Assembly: GCA_018261905.1 (NCBI GenBank)
Contig: JAGTRU010000003.1
Location: 1 to 64,000 of the forward strand
Origin: Pseudomonadota bacterium
Lineage (GTDB): Bacteria > Pseudomonadota > Gammaproteobacteria > Burkholderiales > Rhodocyclaceae
Length of the DNA stretch: 64,000 nt
Reading direction: 5' to 3'
Both the position numbers and the translations under genes were made by a program. Below are positions 29,237 to 41,277 of this stretch, piece by piece (position 1 is the stretch's first letter; each line of letters opens with the position of its first letter). Under the pieces are notes generated by a model, which saw nothing but the letters and a program-made list of their open reading frames with translations, had not been told where the DNA came from and made no database searches.

Positions 29237-31942
29237 AAGCTTTCCGTGGCAGTGCTTGTATTTCTTGCCGGAGCCGCAGGGGCAGGGATCGTTGCGCCCG
29301 ACTTTCGGCCCGCTATCGGCCGGCTGCTGCACCGGCGCATTTTCGTCGGCGCTGCCCAGCACCTCGTCGTAACCGGCATGCTGGTACTGGACGTTCTGCA
29401 CGTCGGCGTGCGGCACGGTTTCCTCGACATCTTCCGGCGAGCGGATCTGCACGGTAAACACGACGCGGGTGACTTCTTTGCGCACCAGATCAAGCAGGCC
29501 TTCGAACAGCTCAAAGGCTTCGCGCTTGTATTCCTGCTTCGGATTCTTCTGGGCGTAGCCGCGCAGATGAATACCCTGACGCAGGTGATCGAGCGCCGCC
29601 AGGTGTTCGCGCCAATGCGAATCCAGGCTCTGCAGCATGACATTGCGTTCAAACTGGTGGAAATTCTCGCCGCCAACCAGATCGACCTTGCTCTGATAGC
29701 CTTCGTCGGCCCGGTGCACGATGCGCGAGAGAATTTCCTCGTCAGACAAGGTCGGCTCGTTCTTGAACCACTCGGCGACCGGCGCTTCGATCAGCAGATC
29801 AGTGGCCAGGGCGCGCTCCAGCCCCGCCATGTCCCACTGTTCCTCGACCGATTCGGCCGGCACGTAGGTGCGAAAAATCTCGGCGATGACGCTGTGCCGC
29901 ATGGCGGTGATGGTTTCCGAAATGTCCTCGGTCTCCAGCAATTCGTTGCGCTGCTGGTAGATCACCTTGCGCTGGTCGTTGGCGACGTCGTCGTATTCCA
30001 GCAATTGCTTACGGATGTCGAAATTGCGGGCCTCGACCTTGCGCTGCGCCGATTCCAGCGAGCGGGTGACGAGCGGGTGCTCGATCGCCTCGCCTTCCGG
30101 CATTTTCAGCTTGTCCATGATCGAACGCAGGCGCTCGCCGGCGAAGATGCGCAAAAGCGGATCGTCGAGCGACAGGTAGAAGCGCGAGGAACCGGCATCG
30201 CCCTGGCGACCGGCGCGACCGCGCAACTGGTTGTCGATGCGGCGCGACTCGTGACGTTCTGAACCGATGATGTGCAGACCGCCCGAGGCCAGCACCTGGT
30301 CATGGGCCTTCTGCCATTCGCCGCGCATTTCGGCGATTTTCGCCTGGCGTTCGGCCTCCGGCAGCGACTCGTCGTGCTTGATGACCGACGTGGCTTTTTC
30401 GATACTGCCGCCCAGGACGATGTCGGTGCCGCGCCCGGCCATGTTGGTGGCGATGGTGATGACGCCCGGCCGGCCGGCCTCGATGACGATTTCGGCTTCG
30501 CGGGCATGCTGTTTGGCATTGAGCACGTTGTGCGCCAAACCTTCCTTGTCGAGCAGGCCGGAAAGCAGTTCCGAATTTTCGATCGAGGTCGTGCCGACCA
30601 GCACTGGCTGGCCGCGCTTGGCACACTCGCGGATGTCGGCAATGATGGCGGCGTGTTTTTCGTCGGCCGTCTTGAACACCAGGTCGTTCATGTCCTTGCG
30701 CACCATCGGCCGATGGGTCGGCACGACGACGGTTTCCAGACCGTAGATCTGGTGGAATTCGTAGGCTTCGGTATCGGCCGTGCCGGTCATGCCGGCCAGC
30801 TTGCCGTACATGCGGAAATAGTTCTGGAAGGTGATCGAGGCCAGGGTCTGGTTCTCGGCCTGGATGGCGACGCCTTCCTTGGCTTCGACCGCCTGGTGCA
30901 GACCGTCCGACCAGCGGCGACCGGCCATCAGGCGGCCGGTGAATTCGTCGACGATGATGATTTCGCCGTTCTGCACGACGTAGTGCTGATCCTTGTGGAA
31001 CAGCGTCATGGCGCGCAGGGCGGCATTCAGGTGGTGCATCAGGGTGATGTTGGCGGCGTCGTAGAGGCTGGTGCCTTCCTTGAGCAGGCCGTGCTCGCTG
31101 AGCAGGTTTTCGGCGTGTTCGTAGCCGGCTTCCGAAAGATGGACCTGATGGCCCTTTTCATCGACCCAGAAGTCACCTTCGCTGGTTTCTTCCTCGGCCC
31201 GCGAGAGCAGCGGCACGATGCCGCGCATGCGGACGTAGAGATCGGTCTGGTCGTCGGCCTGGCCGGAAATAATGAGCGGCGTGCGGGCTTCGTCGATGAG
31301 AATGGAATCGACCTCGTCGACGATGGCGAAATTCATGCCGCGCTGGACGCGCTCGCCGGCCGTGTACACCATGTTGTCGCGCAGGTAGTCGAAACCGAAT
31401 TCGTTGTTGGTGCCGTAGGTAATGTCGGCGGCGTAGGCCGCCTGCTTCGCCTCGTGATCCATCTGCGACAGGTTGACGCCGACGGAGAGGCCGAGGAAGC
31501 GGTGCAGCCGCCCCATCCACTCCGAGTCGCGGGTCGCCAGGTAGTCGTTGACCGTGATGACATGCACGCCCTTGCCGGAAATGGCATTGAGGTAGGCCGG
31601 CAGCGTGCCGACCAGCGTCTTGCCTTCGCCGGTGCGCATTTCGGCGATCTTGCCGTAATGCAGCACCATGCCGCCGATCATCTGGACGTCGAAGTGGCGC
31701 ATGCCCAGTTCGCGCTTGCCGGCTTCGCGGACCACCGCGAAGGCTTCCGGCAGCAGGTCGTCGAGCGACTCGCCGTTGGCATGGCGCTGGCGGAATTCGT
31801 CCGTCTTGGCGCGCAACTGTTCGTCGCTCAGGGCTTCGAGCGCGGGCTCGAAGGCATTGATGCGGCGAACAGTCTGGAAATATTGTTTGATCAGCCGGTC
31901 GTTGCGGCTGCCGAAAATCTTTTTGAGTAGGCCGGAAATCAT
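29231..31942 (-). CDS. secA: preprotein translocase ATPase SecA
   Basis: SecA, 903 aa, the motor that drives proteins through SecYEG. DEAD-type nucleotide domain with MRTGEGKTL (102-110), [34 protein letters not shown], and [13 protein letters not shown] and [19 protein letters not shown] in the second motor domain. The C-terminus has an intact zinc-binding SecB/phospholipid contact [15 protein letters not shown]. Full length. M23 peptidase and dciA genes lie upstream in the order usual for betaproteobacteria. Confidence 0.98.
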   Translation of the reverse strand: MISGLLKKIFGSRNDRLIKQYFQTVRRINAFEPALEALSDEQLRAKTDEFRQRHANGESLDDLLPEAFAVVREAGKRELGMRHFDVQMIGGMVLHYGKIAEMRTGEGKTLVGTLPAYLNAISGKGVHVITVNDYLATRDSEWMGRLHRFLGLSVGVNLSQMDHEAKQAAYAADITYGTNNEFGFDYLRDNMVYTAGERVQRGMNFAIVDEVDSILIDEARTPLIISGQADDQTDLYVRMRGIVPLLSRAEEETSEGDFWVDEKGHQVHLSEAGYEHAENLLSEHGLLKEGTSLYDAANITLMHHLNAALRAMTLFHKDQHYVVQNGEIIIVDEFTGRLMAGRRWSDGLHQAVEAKEGVAIQAENQTLASITFQNYFRMYGKLAGMTGTADTEAYEFHQIYGLETVVVPTHRPMVRKDMNDLVFKTADEKHAAIIADIRECAKRGQPVLVGTTSIENSELLSGLLDKEGLAHNVLNAKQHAREAEIVIEAGRPGVITIATNMAGRGTDIVLGGSIEKATSVIKHDESLPEAERQAKIAEMRGEWQKAHDQVLASGGLHIIGSERHESRRIDNQLRGRAGRQGDAGSSRFYLSLDDPLLRIFAGERLRSIMDKLKMPEGEAIEHPLVTRSLESAQRKVEARNFDIRKQLLEYDDVANDQRKVIYQQRNELLETEDISETITAMRHSVIAEIFRTYVPAESVEEQWDMAGLERALATDLLIEAPVAEWFKNEPTLSDEEILSRIVHRADEGYQSKVDLVGGENFHQFERNVMLQSLDSHWREHLAALDHLRQGIHLRGYAQKNPKQEYKREAFELFEGLLDLVRKEVTRVVFTVQIRSPEDVEETVPHADVQNVQYQHAGYDEVLGSADENAPVQQPADSGPKVGRNDPCPCGSGKKYKHCHGKLS

Positions 31943-32049
31943 CGCGTTCGAAGGTTGGTTGCGCAGTGCAGCAAAGGGCTGATTCTAGCACGCCGTCCTC
32001 AGGCGGCGATGCCGGCCTTCAGCATGAGCATATTCCACGCGAGCAGGAC

Positions 32050-32970
32050 TCAATGCCGCCTGACCTGGGCGAACTCGACGCCGCGTTTGAGAAACACCGC
32101 CGGGTCCTGGGCGATACCCAGCATGCGCACCTCGAAATGCAGGTGGGGACCGGTTGAGCGCCCGGTGGTCCCGATCGCCCCGATCAGTTCGCCGCGTTTG
32201 ACCAGGCTTCCCGGCTTGGCGTCGAGCCGCGACAGATGGGCGTAGCGCGAGACCAGGCCCTCGCCATGATCGATCTCGACCAGATTGCCGAAATCGCTGT
32301 GATATTCCGCCGAAAGCACCACGCCATCGGCCGCCGCCACCACCGGTGTGCCGCTTTCGGCGCTGAAGTCGAGACCTTCGTGCATGGCGCGCAGACCGGC
32401 GATCGGGTCGCTGCGATGACCGAAGGAAGAACCCAGCATGGCTTCCTTGACCGGCAAGGTGGTCGGCAACAAACGATCCCGGACCCGCTTTTCCAGCAAG
32501 CGCGACTCAAGCACGGCCAACTCGTCGGCCCGGCTATCGACCACACCGGCCAGACGATCGATGGCCTGCTGCAATTCGTCGGCCGTCATCGGCGCCGGCA
32601 GGTAGGGCCCGCCCTGACCGGGCTTCACGGCGGCCCCGCCGCCCTCCCGCTTGACGCCGGCCAGGCCGGAAACGCGCTCACCCAGGGCATCGAGCTGCAT
32701 GACCCGGCCTTGCAGTTCGCCGAGGCGGGTGGCCATCAGTTGCAGGTTGTTGCTGACATAGCTCTGGCTCTTCTGCGATTCCTGCTGCTGCATGCTGAGC
32801 AGAAGATCCTCCACCACCGGCAGACGCAAATGCACCGACAACCAGGAAAACAGTGCGGAAGTCGAAAAGACCAAGGCCAACAAGACGGCAAGCGCCGCCA
32901 CGATGTGGCGAGGCATAATGGTGATTGTCCGCGCCGCCTTCAGATGGCGCGATACCAGAATGATTTGCAC
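32050..32970 (-). CDS. M23-family peptidoglycan endopeptidase
   Basis: LytM-type metallopeptidase of about 306 aa. N-terminal membrane helix (IVAALAVLLALVFSTSALFSWL), a coiled coil (MQQQESQKSQSYVSNNLQLMATRLGELQGRV) and the peptidase domain with HEGLDFSAESGTPVVAAADG (HxxxD), RYAHLS and GPHLHFEVR (HxH). All metal ligands are present, so it is likely active on cell-wall crosslinks. The start is taken as GTG 32970 because AGGAGG stands 4 bases upstream; ATG at 32988 or 32916 are alternatives. It is divergent from dciA with ten bases between the start codons. Confidence 0.88.
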   Translation of the reverse strand: MQIILVSRHLKAARTITIMPRHIVAALAVLLALVFSTSALFSWLSVHLRLPVVEDLLLSMQQQESQKSQSYVSNNLQLMATRLGELQGRVMQLDALGERVSGLAGVKREGGGAAVKPGQGGPYLPAPMTADELQQAIDRLAGVVDSRADELAVLESRLLEKRVRDRLLPTTLPVKEAMLGSSFGHRSDPIAGLRAMHEGLDFSAESGTPVVAAADGVVLSAEYHSDFGNLVEIDHGEGLVSRYAHLSRLDAKPGSLVKRGELIGAIGTTGRSTGPHLHFEVRMLGIAQDPAVFLKRGVEFAQVRRH

Positions 32971-32974
32971 GGAA

Positions 32975-32980
32975 CCTCCT
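32975..32980 (-). promoter_or_regulatory. ribosome-binding site deciding the M23 start
   Basis: AGGAGG on the minus strand, four bases before GTG 32970. It also lies directly before the dciA ATG on the other strand, where it reads CCTCCT. Confidence 0.7.
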
Positions 32981-33415
32981 ATGTACAACGGGCCGGAATA
33001 CTACCTTGACAGCGACGCCAGCGCCGGCCGGATCATGGCCCACGCGCGGCTCTTGCTCAAACTCTCACGGCGCTTCGAGGCGATTGCCCCGGCCGGCTTT
33101 CGCCACGCCGCCAGGGTCGCCAATTTCAAGTCGGGGAAAGTCGTTATCCACACCGACAACGGTGCGGTCGCCAGCAAATTACGCCAGATGAGTCAGCGTT
33201 TATGCAGCGAGTTATCAAAAGGTGGGACGCAGTGTATCGACCTGGAGGTAAAAGTTCAACCCCGCGAAATTCTTTTCCAATCAATAGCTTCAACCCCGAA
33301 GCCGATCTCGGAACAGGCGTGCACGGCCTTGCAGACGGCCAGCGAAAAACTGCCGGAAGGGCCGCTGCGGGCGGCGTTGAAGCATTTATTGGAGCGCGCC
33401 GCCAAGCGCCAATGA
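32981..33415 (+). CDS. dciA: DciA-like protein (DUF721)
   Basis: DUF721 protein, 144 aa. The N-terminal part (ARLLLKLSRRFEAIAPAGFRHAARVANFKSGKVVIHTDNGAVASKLRQMSQRL) is the KH-like fold of DciA, which loads replicative helicase DnaB in bacteria without DnaC. The C-terminal helical tail is weakly conserved. In betaproteobacteria the gene lies between lpxC and the M23/secA pair, as here. No good ribosome-binding site precedes the ATG. The role as helicase loader is inferred from family. Confidence 0.82.
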   Translation: MYNGPEYYLDSDASAGRIMAHARLLLKLSRRFEAIAPAGFRHAARVANFKSGKVVIHTDNGAVASKLRQMSQRLCSELSKGGTQCIDLEVKVQPREILFQSIASTPKPISEQACTALQTASEKLPEGPLRAALKHLLERAAKRQ

Positions 33416-33490
33416 GGGCCAAACGGCCATCCCCCGGCCTTCAGAAAATTATCGCTCGGCGGCGGCCATTTACACCGCGACGCCCGGCAA

Positions 33491-34405
33491 CTAGGCGGGC
33501 TGATTCAGCCAGCGCGTCACCCCGAGGGGCGCCTGTTCGGCCACCTCGAAGCTGGCGAACTCCCAGGATTCCTGCTGCTTCAGTAGTTCGCGGGCCAGTT
33601 GATTGTTCAGCGCATGGCCGCCCTTATGCGACGAATAGGCGGCGAGCAGCGGGTGACCGAGCAGATAAAGATCGCCGATCGCATCAAGGATCTTGTGTTT
33701 GACGAATTCGTCGCCGTAGCGCAGGCCATCCTGGTTGAGGACGCGGAATTCATCAAGAACGATAGCATTTTCCAGACCGCCGCCGAGGGCCAGGCCGTTT
33801 TCGCGCAGGTATTCGACTTCCTGCATGAAGCCGAAAGTCCGGGCCCGGGCCACTTCGCGGGTGTAGGACTGCTCGGCGAAATCGATTTCGGCTTTTTGCG
33901 CCGACTTGTCGATCGCCGGATGATTGAAAACGATGGAGAAAGCCAGACGGTAACCGTCGTAAGGCTCGAAACGCGCCCACTTGTCGCCATCGCGAACTTC
34001 GATGGGGCGCGTGACGCGAATGAATTTCTTGGCGGCGTTCTGTTCCTCGATGCCAGCCGACTGGATCAGGAAAACGAACGGTGCTGCCGAACCGTCGAGG
34101 ATGGGCACTTCCGGCGCATCCAGATCAACCCAGGCATTGTCGATCCCGAGACCGGCAAAGGCCGACATCAGGTGTTCGATGGTGCCGATTTTCACCCCGT
34201 CCAGTTCCAGACAGGAGCACATGCGGGTGTCGCCGACCATCACGGCCTTGGCGGGAATATCCACCGGCTCCGGCAAATCGACGCGGCGAAAGACGATGCC
34301 GCTATCCGGCGCCGCCGGGCGCAGGGTCAGATTGACCTTGACACCACCGTGCAGGCCAACACCTGAGGCGCGAATAATTGTCTTGAGCGTGCGTTGCTTT
34401 AGCAT
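33491..34405 (-). CDS. lpxC: UDP-3-O-acyl-N-acetylglucosamine deacetylase
   Basis: LpxC, 304 aa, zinc deacetylase for the committed step of lipid A synthesis. Zinc ligands: His in [15 protein letters not shown], then [10 protein letters not shown] (His and Asp) and a later catalytic His in [12 protein letters not shown]. The start at 34405 gives [19 protein letters not shown]; eleven more codons upstream are in frame but unlikely. It follows ftsZ as in many proteobacteria and links envelope lipid synthesis to division. Confidence 0.97.
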   Translation of the reverse strand: MLKQRTLKTIIRASGVGLHGGVKVNLTLRPAAPDSGIVFRRVDLPEPVDIPAKAVMVGDTRMCSCLELDGVKIGTIEHLMSAFAGLGIDNAWVDLDAPEVPILDGSAAPFVFLIQSAGIEEQNAAKKFIRVTRPIEVRDGDKWARFEPYDGYRLAFSIVFNHPAIDKSAQKAEIDFAEQSYTREVARARTFGFMQEVEYLRENGLALGGGLENAIVLDEFRVLNQDGLRYGDEFVKHKILDAIGDLYLLGHPLLAAYSSHKGGHALNNQLARELLKQQESWEFASFEVAEQAPLGVTRWLNQPA

Positions 34406-34486
34406 GCAAGTGCTTGAATAATTTGGGGAGCGGCGCATTGTAACACAAGGCGCCGCCGCCCTTTTTCAGAGAAAGGATTTGTTACA

Positions 34487-35662
<1,176 letters not shown>

Positions 35663-35697
35663 AACTACCTCCTCTGAAAAAACTGTTCAATGACAAA

Positions 35698-36927
35698 TCA
35701 AAAATTCTTGGCAAACCAGGACTTCATGCCTTCGAAGACATCCTTGAAGCCCTGCTTTTCCTGGATCTTCTGGCCACGTTTGCGTTGCGCCTGGGCTTCC
35801 AGCAACAGGCCGTAGGCCGTCGAGAAACGCGGGTTCTGCACAACGTCGGCCAGGCTGCCGGTGTATTTCGGGTTGCCGAGACGAACCGGCATATGAAAAA
35901 TTTCTTCACCCAGCTCGACCATCCCCGGCATGACGCTGGCGCCGCCGGTGAGGACGATGCCGGAGGACAGCACCTCCTCGAAGCCGGCCCGGCGCAGTTC
36001 GTTCTGGATCAATTCGTAGAGTTCCTCGACGCGCGGCTGGATGACATCGGCCAGGGCGCGACGACTGAGCTTGCGGCTGGGACGATCATCGACCCCGGCC
36101 ACTTCCATGGTCTCGGCGGCATCGGCCAGTTGCGACAGGGCGCAGCCGTACTTGCACTTGATGTCCTCGGCTTCGCGGGTCGGCGTGCGCAGGGCCATGG
36201 CGATGTCGTTGGTGATCTGGTCGCCGGCGATCGGAATTACCGAGGTATGACGAATGGCCCCCTGGGTCCACACCGCGATGTCGGTGGTGCCGCCGCCGAT
36301 GTCGATCAGGCAGACACCGAGATCCTTCTCGTCCTCGGACAGCACGGCATAGCTCGAAGCCAGCGGCTGCAGCACCAGGTCATTGACCTCCAGGCCGCAA
36401 CGCCGAACGCACTTGACGATGTTCTGCGCCGCCGAAACGGCGCCGGTGACGATGTGGGTCTTCACTTCCAGGCGCATGCCGCTCATCCCGATCGGCTCGC
36501 GGATACCGTCCTGGCCGTCGATGACGAATTCCTGGGTGAGAATGTGGAGGATTTCCTGGTCGGCCGGGATCGGCATTGCCTTGGCCGTTTCGATGACGCG
36601 CTCGACATCGCTGGCCATCACTTCCTTGTCCTTGATCGCCACCATGCCGTTCGAGTTGAAACTCTTGATGTGGCTGCCGGCGATCCCGGTGTACACGTCG
36701 CGCACCTTGCAGTCGGCCATCAGTTCGACTTCCTGCACGACGCGACTGATGGTGTGCACCGTTTCCTCGATGTTCACCACGACGCCCTTCTTCAGGCCGC
36801 GCGAATCCTGCGAGCCCATGCCGATGACGTTCAGATGGCCCTCCTGATCGATCTCGGCAACCAGTGCGACGATTTTCGAGGTCCCGATATCCAGACCGAC
36901 GACCATATCCTTATTGTCCCTGCTCAT
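35698..36927 (-). CDS. ftsA: cell division protein FtsA
   Basis: Actin-fold membrane anchor of the Z ring, 409 aa. Phosphate motifs VGLDIGTSKIVALV and LIDIGGGTTDIAVW, adenosine motif VLTGGASVMPGM. A C-terminal amphipathic helix (GMKSWFAKNF) ties it to the membrane. The start is five bases after the ftsQ stop, order ftsQ-ftsA-ftsZ. Confidence 0.97.
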   Translation of the reverse strand: MSRDNKDMVVGLDIGTSKIVALVAEIDQEGHLNVIGMGSQDSRGLKKGVVVNIEETVHTISRVVQEVELMADCKVRDVYTGIAGSHIKSFNSNGMVAIKDKEVMASDVERVIETAKAMPIPADQEILHILTQEFVIDGQDGIREPIGMSGMRLEVKTHIVTGAVSAAQNIVKCVRRCGLEVNDLVLQPLASSYAVLSEDEKDLGVCLIDIGGGTTDIAVWTQGAIRHTSVIPIAGDQITNDIAMALRTPTREAEDIKCKYGCALSQLADAAETMEVAGVDDRPSRKLSRRALADVIQPRVEELYELIQNELRRAGFEEVLSSGIVLTGGASVMPGMVELGEEIFHMPVRLGNPKYTGSLADVVQNPRFSTAYGLLLEAQAQRKRGQKIQEKQGFKDVFEGMKSWFAKNF

Positions 36928-36931
36928 ATGC

Positions 36932-37672
36932 TTATTTTCCCTTCCCCTCGCCCACGACTTTCATCGCGAATCCATTCGGATACCGCAAATCCACGACTGC
37001 CGGCCGTACCGCCCGTTTGGCGACCGTTTCCGGATAAACCTCGATAAATCTTTGCAAGCGCAAGGCAACCGGCGACTTCGGCTGTTCGCGGCCCATATCG
37101 ACCACCATGCCGTTCTCCAATTTCAACTGCCAAGCCAGCCGGGGCGACAGCGTGAGCTGAAAAGGTCGCTCGCCGACCGCCTTGAAGGCGCCGACATATT
37201 CGCTGAAATGCGTCAGGACTTCCGATGCCGTTCCGGCCGGGCCCGCCAACAAGGGCAAGGCAACCAGTTCCTGCTCGCCGGGCAAGGCGGCAAAGACCTC
37301 GCCATAACTGTTCACCAACTCGCCCCGCCCTTCGCCCCAACGGGCCAGCGGACGATGCTCTTCGACTTTCACTTGCAGCTTGGCCGGCCAGATGCGACGG
37401 ACTTCCACCTTGCGCACCCAGGGCAACATTTCCAAGGCGCCGCGCACGCTCTCCAGATTCAGGCTGAAAAAATTGCCCTTCAAGCTGCCGGCAAGGATCT
37501 GCTCGACTTCCACCCGCCGCGTATGCGCCAAGGGCTCGACGAATTCCACCTGGCGCACCGGCAAGGACGGCACGCGCACCAGCCAGACCGCCGCAGCGGC
37601 CAGCAACGCCGCCGCCGCCGCCAGAATCAGCAGGTCGGCAAGGGCATTCAGCAGGTGCGGTTTGTTCCACAT
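36932..37672 (-). CDS. ftsQ: cell division protein FtsQ
   Basis: Bitopic protein, 246 aa. A short cytoplasmic start (MWNKPHLLNAL), one membrane helix (LADLLILAAAAALLAAAAVWLV), a POTRA domain (VRQVEFVEPLAHTRRVEVEQIL) and a beta domain (LLPWVRKVEVRRIWPAKLQVKVEEHRPLARWGEG). It scaffolds FtsB and FtsL in the periplasm. FtsL is encoded at 49444 at the other end of the cluster. Confidence 0.95.
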   Translation of the reverse strand: MWNKPHLLNALADLLILAAAAALLAAAAVWLVRVPSLPVRQVEFVEPLAHTRRVEVEQILAGSLKGNFFSLNLESVRGALEMLPWVRKVEVRRIWPAKLQVKVEEHRPLARWGEGRGELVNSYGEVFAALPGEQELVALPLLAGPAGTASEVLTHFSEYVGAFKAVGERPFQLTLSPRLAWQLKLENGMVVDMGREQPKSPVALRLQRFIEVYPETVAKRAVRPAVVDLRYPNGFAMKVVGEGKGK

Positions 37673-37758
37673 TCATCGGGCCTCCCGCCGGGCCGCTCCA
37701 AGGGAGGCCGGCGCCCCCTCGGGGGGTCGCGAACGTAGAGAGCATGGGGGTCGTTTCA
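37673..37758. other. GC-rich spacer between ddl and ftsQ
   Basis: This 86-bp gap is the widest inside the division part of the cluster. It contains CCCCCTCGGGGGG-like inverted segments (around 37715-37728) and reads like a noncoding spacer repeated in many betaproteobacteria. I see no start signal other than the ftsQ start. Confidence 0.4.
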
Positions 37759-38676
37759 TTAGTCGTTGGCGGCGAGTTCGAGGACGCGCCGCACCAGCGT
37801 CGGGTAATCCATGCCGCTGACCCGCGCCGCCATCGGCACCAGCGAGTGATCGGTCATGCCCGGTGCGGTGTTCACTTCCAGGAAGTAGTGATTGCCGTCC
37901 TCGTCCATCAGGAAATCGACCCGCCCCCAGCCGCGACCGCCGAGGATGCGGAAAGCTTCCAGCGCGCCCTTGCGGATTTCCATTTCCCTGGCTGCCGGCA
38001 GATCGCAGGGACACAGGTAGCGCGTGTCGTCACGGTTGTACTTGGCTTCGTAGTCGTACCACTCGGTCGCCGGCTCGATCTTGATGATCGGCAGGGCCAC
38101 CATGTCGTCGCCGCTACCGACGATGCCGACCGTGTATTCGCCGCCCATGACGCCCTTTTCGGCGATCACCAGCGGATCGTACTTGGCGGCTGCGGCATAA
38201 GCGGCGCCCAGGCTGCCACGCTCCTTGACCTTGCTGATGCCGATCGACGAACCTTCATGCGCCGGCTTGACGAACAACGGCAGGCCGAGTTCTTCTTCGA
38301 TTTCGTCGAAATCGGAAGCGGCGGTGAGCAGCGCGTAGTCCGGGATGGGCAGGCCGGCGGCACGCCACATCAGCTTGGTGCGGAACTTGTCCATGGCCAG
38401 GGCCGAAGCCAGTACGCCGGAACCGGTGTAGGGAATGTGCATGACTTCGAGGGCGCCCTGGATCGTGCCGTCTTCGCCGTGCCGGCCATGCAGCGCGATG
38501 AAGGCGCGGTCATAGCCTTTCAGGGCATCAAGCGGCTGCGCGGCCGGATCGAAGGCATGGGCGTCGATACCCTGGCCCAGCAGGGCGGCCAGCACGCGCG
38601 AACCGCTGTTCAGGGAAACCTCGCGTTCGGCGGAGGTGCCGCCGAAGAGGACTGCTACTTTACCGAAACCGCTCAT
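37759..38676 (-). CDS. ddl: D-alanine--D-alanine ligase
   Basis: ATP-grasp ligase, 305 aa, makes D-Ala-D-Ala for peptidoglycan. Blocks [63 protein letters not shown] and [20 protein letters not shown]. The ATG at 38676 overlaps the murC stop (ATGA). Type DdlB by position. Confidence 0.97.
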   Translation of the reverse strand: MSGFGKVAVLFGGTSAEREVSLNSGSRVLAALLGQGIDAHAFDPAAQPLDALKGYDRAFIALHGRHGEDGTIQGALEVMHIPYTGSGVLASALAMDKFRTKLMWRAAGLPIPDYALLTAASDFDEIEEELGLPLFVKPAHEGSSIGISKVKERGSLGAAYAAAAKYDPLVIAEKGVMGGEYTVGIVGSGDDMVALPIIKIEPATEWYDYEAKYNRDDTRYLCPCDLPAAREMEIRKGALEAFRILGGRGWGRVDFLMDEDGNHYFLEVNTAPGMTDHSLVPMAARVSGMDYPTLVRRVLELAAND

Positions 38677-40064
38677 TTGATCTCCACCACCTTGCCCGGC
38701 ACCGCCCCGATCGAACCGGCGCCCATGGTCAACACCACGTCGCCTGCGTGGGCGACATCCAGAATCGTTTGCGGCATGGCCGCGATATCTTCGACAAACA
38801 CCGGCTCGACCTTGCCGACGACGCGCAGGGCGCGCGCCAGGGCACGGGCATCGGCGGCAACGATGGGCGCTTCGCCGGCGGCATAGATATCGGCCAGCAA
38901 CAGCGCATCGACCGTAGACAGCACCTTGACGAAATCCTCGAAGCAATCGCGCGTCCGCGTATAGCGGTGCGGCTGAAAGGCCAGCACCAGGCGACGACCG
39001 GGGAAGGCGCCGCGGGCGGCGGCCAGGGTCGCGGCCATTTCCACCGGGTGATGGCCGTAGTCGTCGACCAGCGTAAAACTGCCGCCAGCCGGCAAAGCCA
39101 CTTCGCCATAGCGCTGGAAGCGGCGACCGACCCCCTTGAACTCGGCCAGCGCCTTGACGATGGCGGCGTCGGAAATCTGCAACTCGGTGGCGACGGCGAT
39201 CGCCGCCAGGGCATTCAGCACATTGTGCAGGCCGGGCAGGTTGAGGGTGATCGACAGGCGCGACACCGAACCATTGACCCGGACGACGTCGAAGCGCATC
39301 TGGCCGTCGGCGGCAACGATGTTCTCGGCCTGGAAATTGACCCCGGGATTGAGGCCGTAGGTGACGATCTGCTTGGCCACCTGCGGCATGATGGCGCGCA
39401 CGTTGGCGTCGTCGCCGCAGAGCACGGCGACCCCGTAGAACGGCAGGCGATTGAGGAAATCGACGAAAGCGCCTTTCAGGCGCTCGAAGTCGTGACCGTA
39501 GGTTTCCATGTGGTCGGCGTCGATATTGGTGACCACCGAAATGACCGGCGACAGGAAGAGGAAGGAGGCATCCGACTCATCGGCCTCGGCCACGATGAAC
39601 TCGCCGCCGCCCAGGCGGGCATTGGCGCCAGCGGCGTTCAACCGGCCGCCGATGACGAAGGTCGGGTCGATGCCGCCTTCGGCCAGAATGCTGGTCACCA
39701 GGCTGGTCGTCGTCGTCTTGCCGTGCGTGCCGGCAATGGCGATGCCGCGCTTCAGGCGCATCAGTTCGGCCAGCATCTGGGCACGCGGCACCACCGGGAT
39801 GTTCTTTTCCCGGGCCGCCACGACTTCCGGATTGTCGGCCTTGACCGCCGTCGACACCACCACGGCCTGGGCGCCCTCGATGTTTTCAGCGGCATGACCG
39901 ATGGTCAGCTGGATGCCTTCGCCCTCAAGACGGCGGGTGGTGGCGCTGGCCGCGATATCGGAGCCGCTGACGACATAGCCGAGATTGACCAGCACTTCGG
40001 CAATGCCGCTCATGCCGGAACCGCCGACCCCGACAAAATGGATGTGTTTGACTTTATGTTTCAT
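38673..40064 (-). CDS. murC: UDP-N-acetylmuramate--L-alanine ligase
   Basis: MurC, 463 aa, adds L-Ala to UDP-MurNAc. It begins [25 protein letters not shown], the Rossmann-like UDP domain, with P-loop GTHGKTTTT (112-120) and [15 protein letters not shown] near the ADP domain. Its ATG overlaps the murG stop by one base (TAATG). In-frame extension upstream lacks conservation and is rejected. Confidence 0.97.
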   Translation of the reverse strand: MKHKVKHIHFVGVGGSGMSGIAEVLVNLGYVVSGSDIAASATTRRLEGEGIQLTIGHAAENIEGAQAVVVSTAVKADNPEVVAAREKNIPVVPRAQMLAELMRLKRGIAIAGTHGKTTTTSLVTSILAEGGIDPTFVIGGRLNAAGANARLGGGEFIVAEADESDASFLFLSPVISVVTNIDADHMETYGHDFERLKGAFVDFLNRLPFYGVAVLCGDDANVRAIMPQVAKQIVTYGLNPGVNFQAENIVAADGQMRFDVVRVNGSVSRLSITLNLPGLHNVLNALAAIAVATELQISDAAIVKALAEFKGVGRRFQRYGEVALPAGGSFTLVDDYGHHPVEMAATLAAARGAFPGRRLVLAFQPHRYTRTRDCFEDFVKVLSTVDALLLADIYAAGEAPIVAADARALARALRVVGKVEPVFVEDIAAMPQTILDVAHAGDVVLTMGAGSIGAVPGKVVEIK

Positions 40065-41122
40065 TATTTCGCAATCTCGGCACAAATATTGGCCACTTCT
40101 GCGGTGGCGTCGGGCTTGGCCAGGCTGCGGGCCTTTTCGGCCATTTCCAGCAGTTGGCTGCGGCTGTAATTGCGGATCAGCGCGATGCTGTCCGGGGTCA
40201 ATTGGCTTTGCGGCAGCAGGAAGGCGCCGCCGACATTGACCAGGAATTTGGCATTGCCGGTCTGGTGATCGTCCACCGCATGCGGGAAGGGCACCAGGAT
40301 GCTGGCGACGCCGGCGGCGGCAAGTTCGGCGACGGTCAGGGCGCCGGCCCGGCAGATCACCAGATCGGCCCACTCGTAGGCGCCGGCCATGTCCTCGATG
40401 AAAGAGACGCAGTGTGCCTGGACGCCGACCGCGGCGTAATTCGCTTTCAGTGCCTCGAGATGCTTTTCGCCGGCCTGATGAACGATCTGCGGCAACTCGT
40501 CGGCGGCAAGTTGGGACATCCCCTGGGGCACGACGTTGTTGAGCACCTGGGCGCCGAGGCTGCCGCCGATGACCAGCAACCGCAGGGCATCGTGGCGTTC
40601 GGCAAAACGCTCGGCCGGCGGGGCGATCCCGGCGATTTCCGGGCGCACCGGATTACCGGTCCACACGGCTTTTTCCAGGACATCCGGGAAACCGCTGGCG
40701 ATCCGATCGGCGACGCCGGCGAGAACCCGATTGGCCAGTCCGGCCACCGAATTCTGTTCGTGCAGGACCAGCGGCACGCCGGTCAGCGCCGCCATCATGC
40801 CGCCCGGAAAAGTAATATAGCCGCCCATGCCGAGCACAACATTGGGCCGGACCTGACGGATGGCCTTGAGCGCCTGCCAGAAACCGCGCAACAGATTGAG
40901 CGGCAACAGCAGCTTGCGCAGCAGCCCCTTGCCGCGCAAAGCCGCAAACTTGACCCAGACCATCTCGAAACCGTGCTGCGGCACCAGGCGCGCTTCCATG
41001 CTTTCCGGATTGCCCAGCCAGACGACCCGCCAGCCGGCAGCGCGCAGTTTGTGGGCGACGGCGAGAGCGGGGAAGATGTGCCCGCCGGTACCGCCGGCCA
41101 TGATCATGATGGTTTTGCTCAT
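40064..41122 (-). CDS. murG: UDP-GlcNAc:undecaprenyl-PP-MurNAc-pentapeptide transferase
   Basis: MurG, 352 aa, GT28 enzyme that makes lipid II on the inner membrane. N-terminal G loop [15 protein letters not shown], membrane-contact block, [33 protein letters not shown]-terminal UDP-GlcNAc site [16 protein letters not shown] and [15 protein letters not shown]. Its ATG overlaps the stop of a 42-codon ORF that separates it from ftsW; GCGGAGG is the ribosome-binding site. Confidence 0.97.
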   Translation of the reverse strand: MSKTIMIMAGGTGGHIFPALAVAHKLRAAGWRVVWLGNPESMEARLVPQHGFEMVWVKFAALRGKGLLRKLLLPLNLLRGFWQALKAIRQVRPNVVLGMGGYITFPGGMMAALTGVPLVLHEQNSVAGLANRVLAGVADRIASGFPDVLEKAVWTGNPVRPEIAGIAPPAERFAERHDALRLLVIGGSLGAQVLNNVVPQGMSQLAADELPQIVHQAGEKHLEALKANYAAVGVQAHCVSFIEDMAGAYEWADLVICRAGALTVAELAAAGVASILVPFPHAVDDHQTGNAKFLVNVGGAFLLPQSQLTPDSIALIRNYSRSQLLEMAEKARSLAKPDATAEVANICAEIAK

Positions 41123-41247
41123 AGCTTGCCTCCGCGCAGGAGGAGCCGATTTTGTCTACGGCCGCGCTGCGCGCTTAACACCGGCTGCGCCGGGTTAGCC
41201 TGCGACGAAATCGCCAATTGATGCGAATTCACATGGCACCTCGTCAT
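41119..41247 (-). CDS. small ORF coupled between ftsW and murG
   Basis: A 42-codon ORF that I do not recognise. Its ATG overlaps the ftsW stop and its TGA overlaps the murG start (ATGA at both ends), with GGAGG before each start. The last residues [10 protein letters not shown] echo the ftsW C-terminus [10 protein letters not shown]; the junction DNA (20 bases, 18 identical, 41119-41138 and 41244-41263) is a direct repeat 125 bp apart. It probably arose by duplication and insertion at the junction. Whether the peptide is made or works is unknown; it keeps translation continuous between the two neighbours. Confidence 0.45.
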   Translation of the reverse strand: MTRCHVNSHQLAISSQANPAQPVLSAQRGRRQNRLLLRGGKL

Positions 41248-41277
41248 AACTTTCCTCCGCGCATCAATTGACGATTT
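41208..41277. repeat. 18-bp inverted repeat at the ftsW 3' end
   Basis: AAATCGCCAATTGATGCG (41208-41225) and CGCATCAATTGACGATTT (41260-41277) are complementary at 17 of 18 bases around a 34-base loop. The right arm is inside the end of ftsW, the left arm in the small ORF. It is an inverted copy of the ftsW end, in addition to the direct repeat there. Confidence 0.7.
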
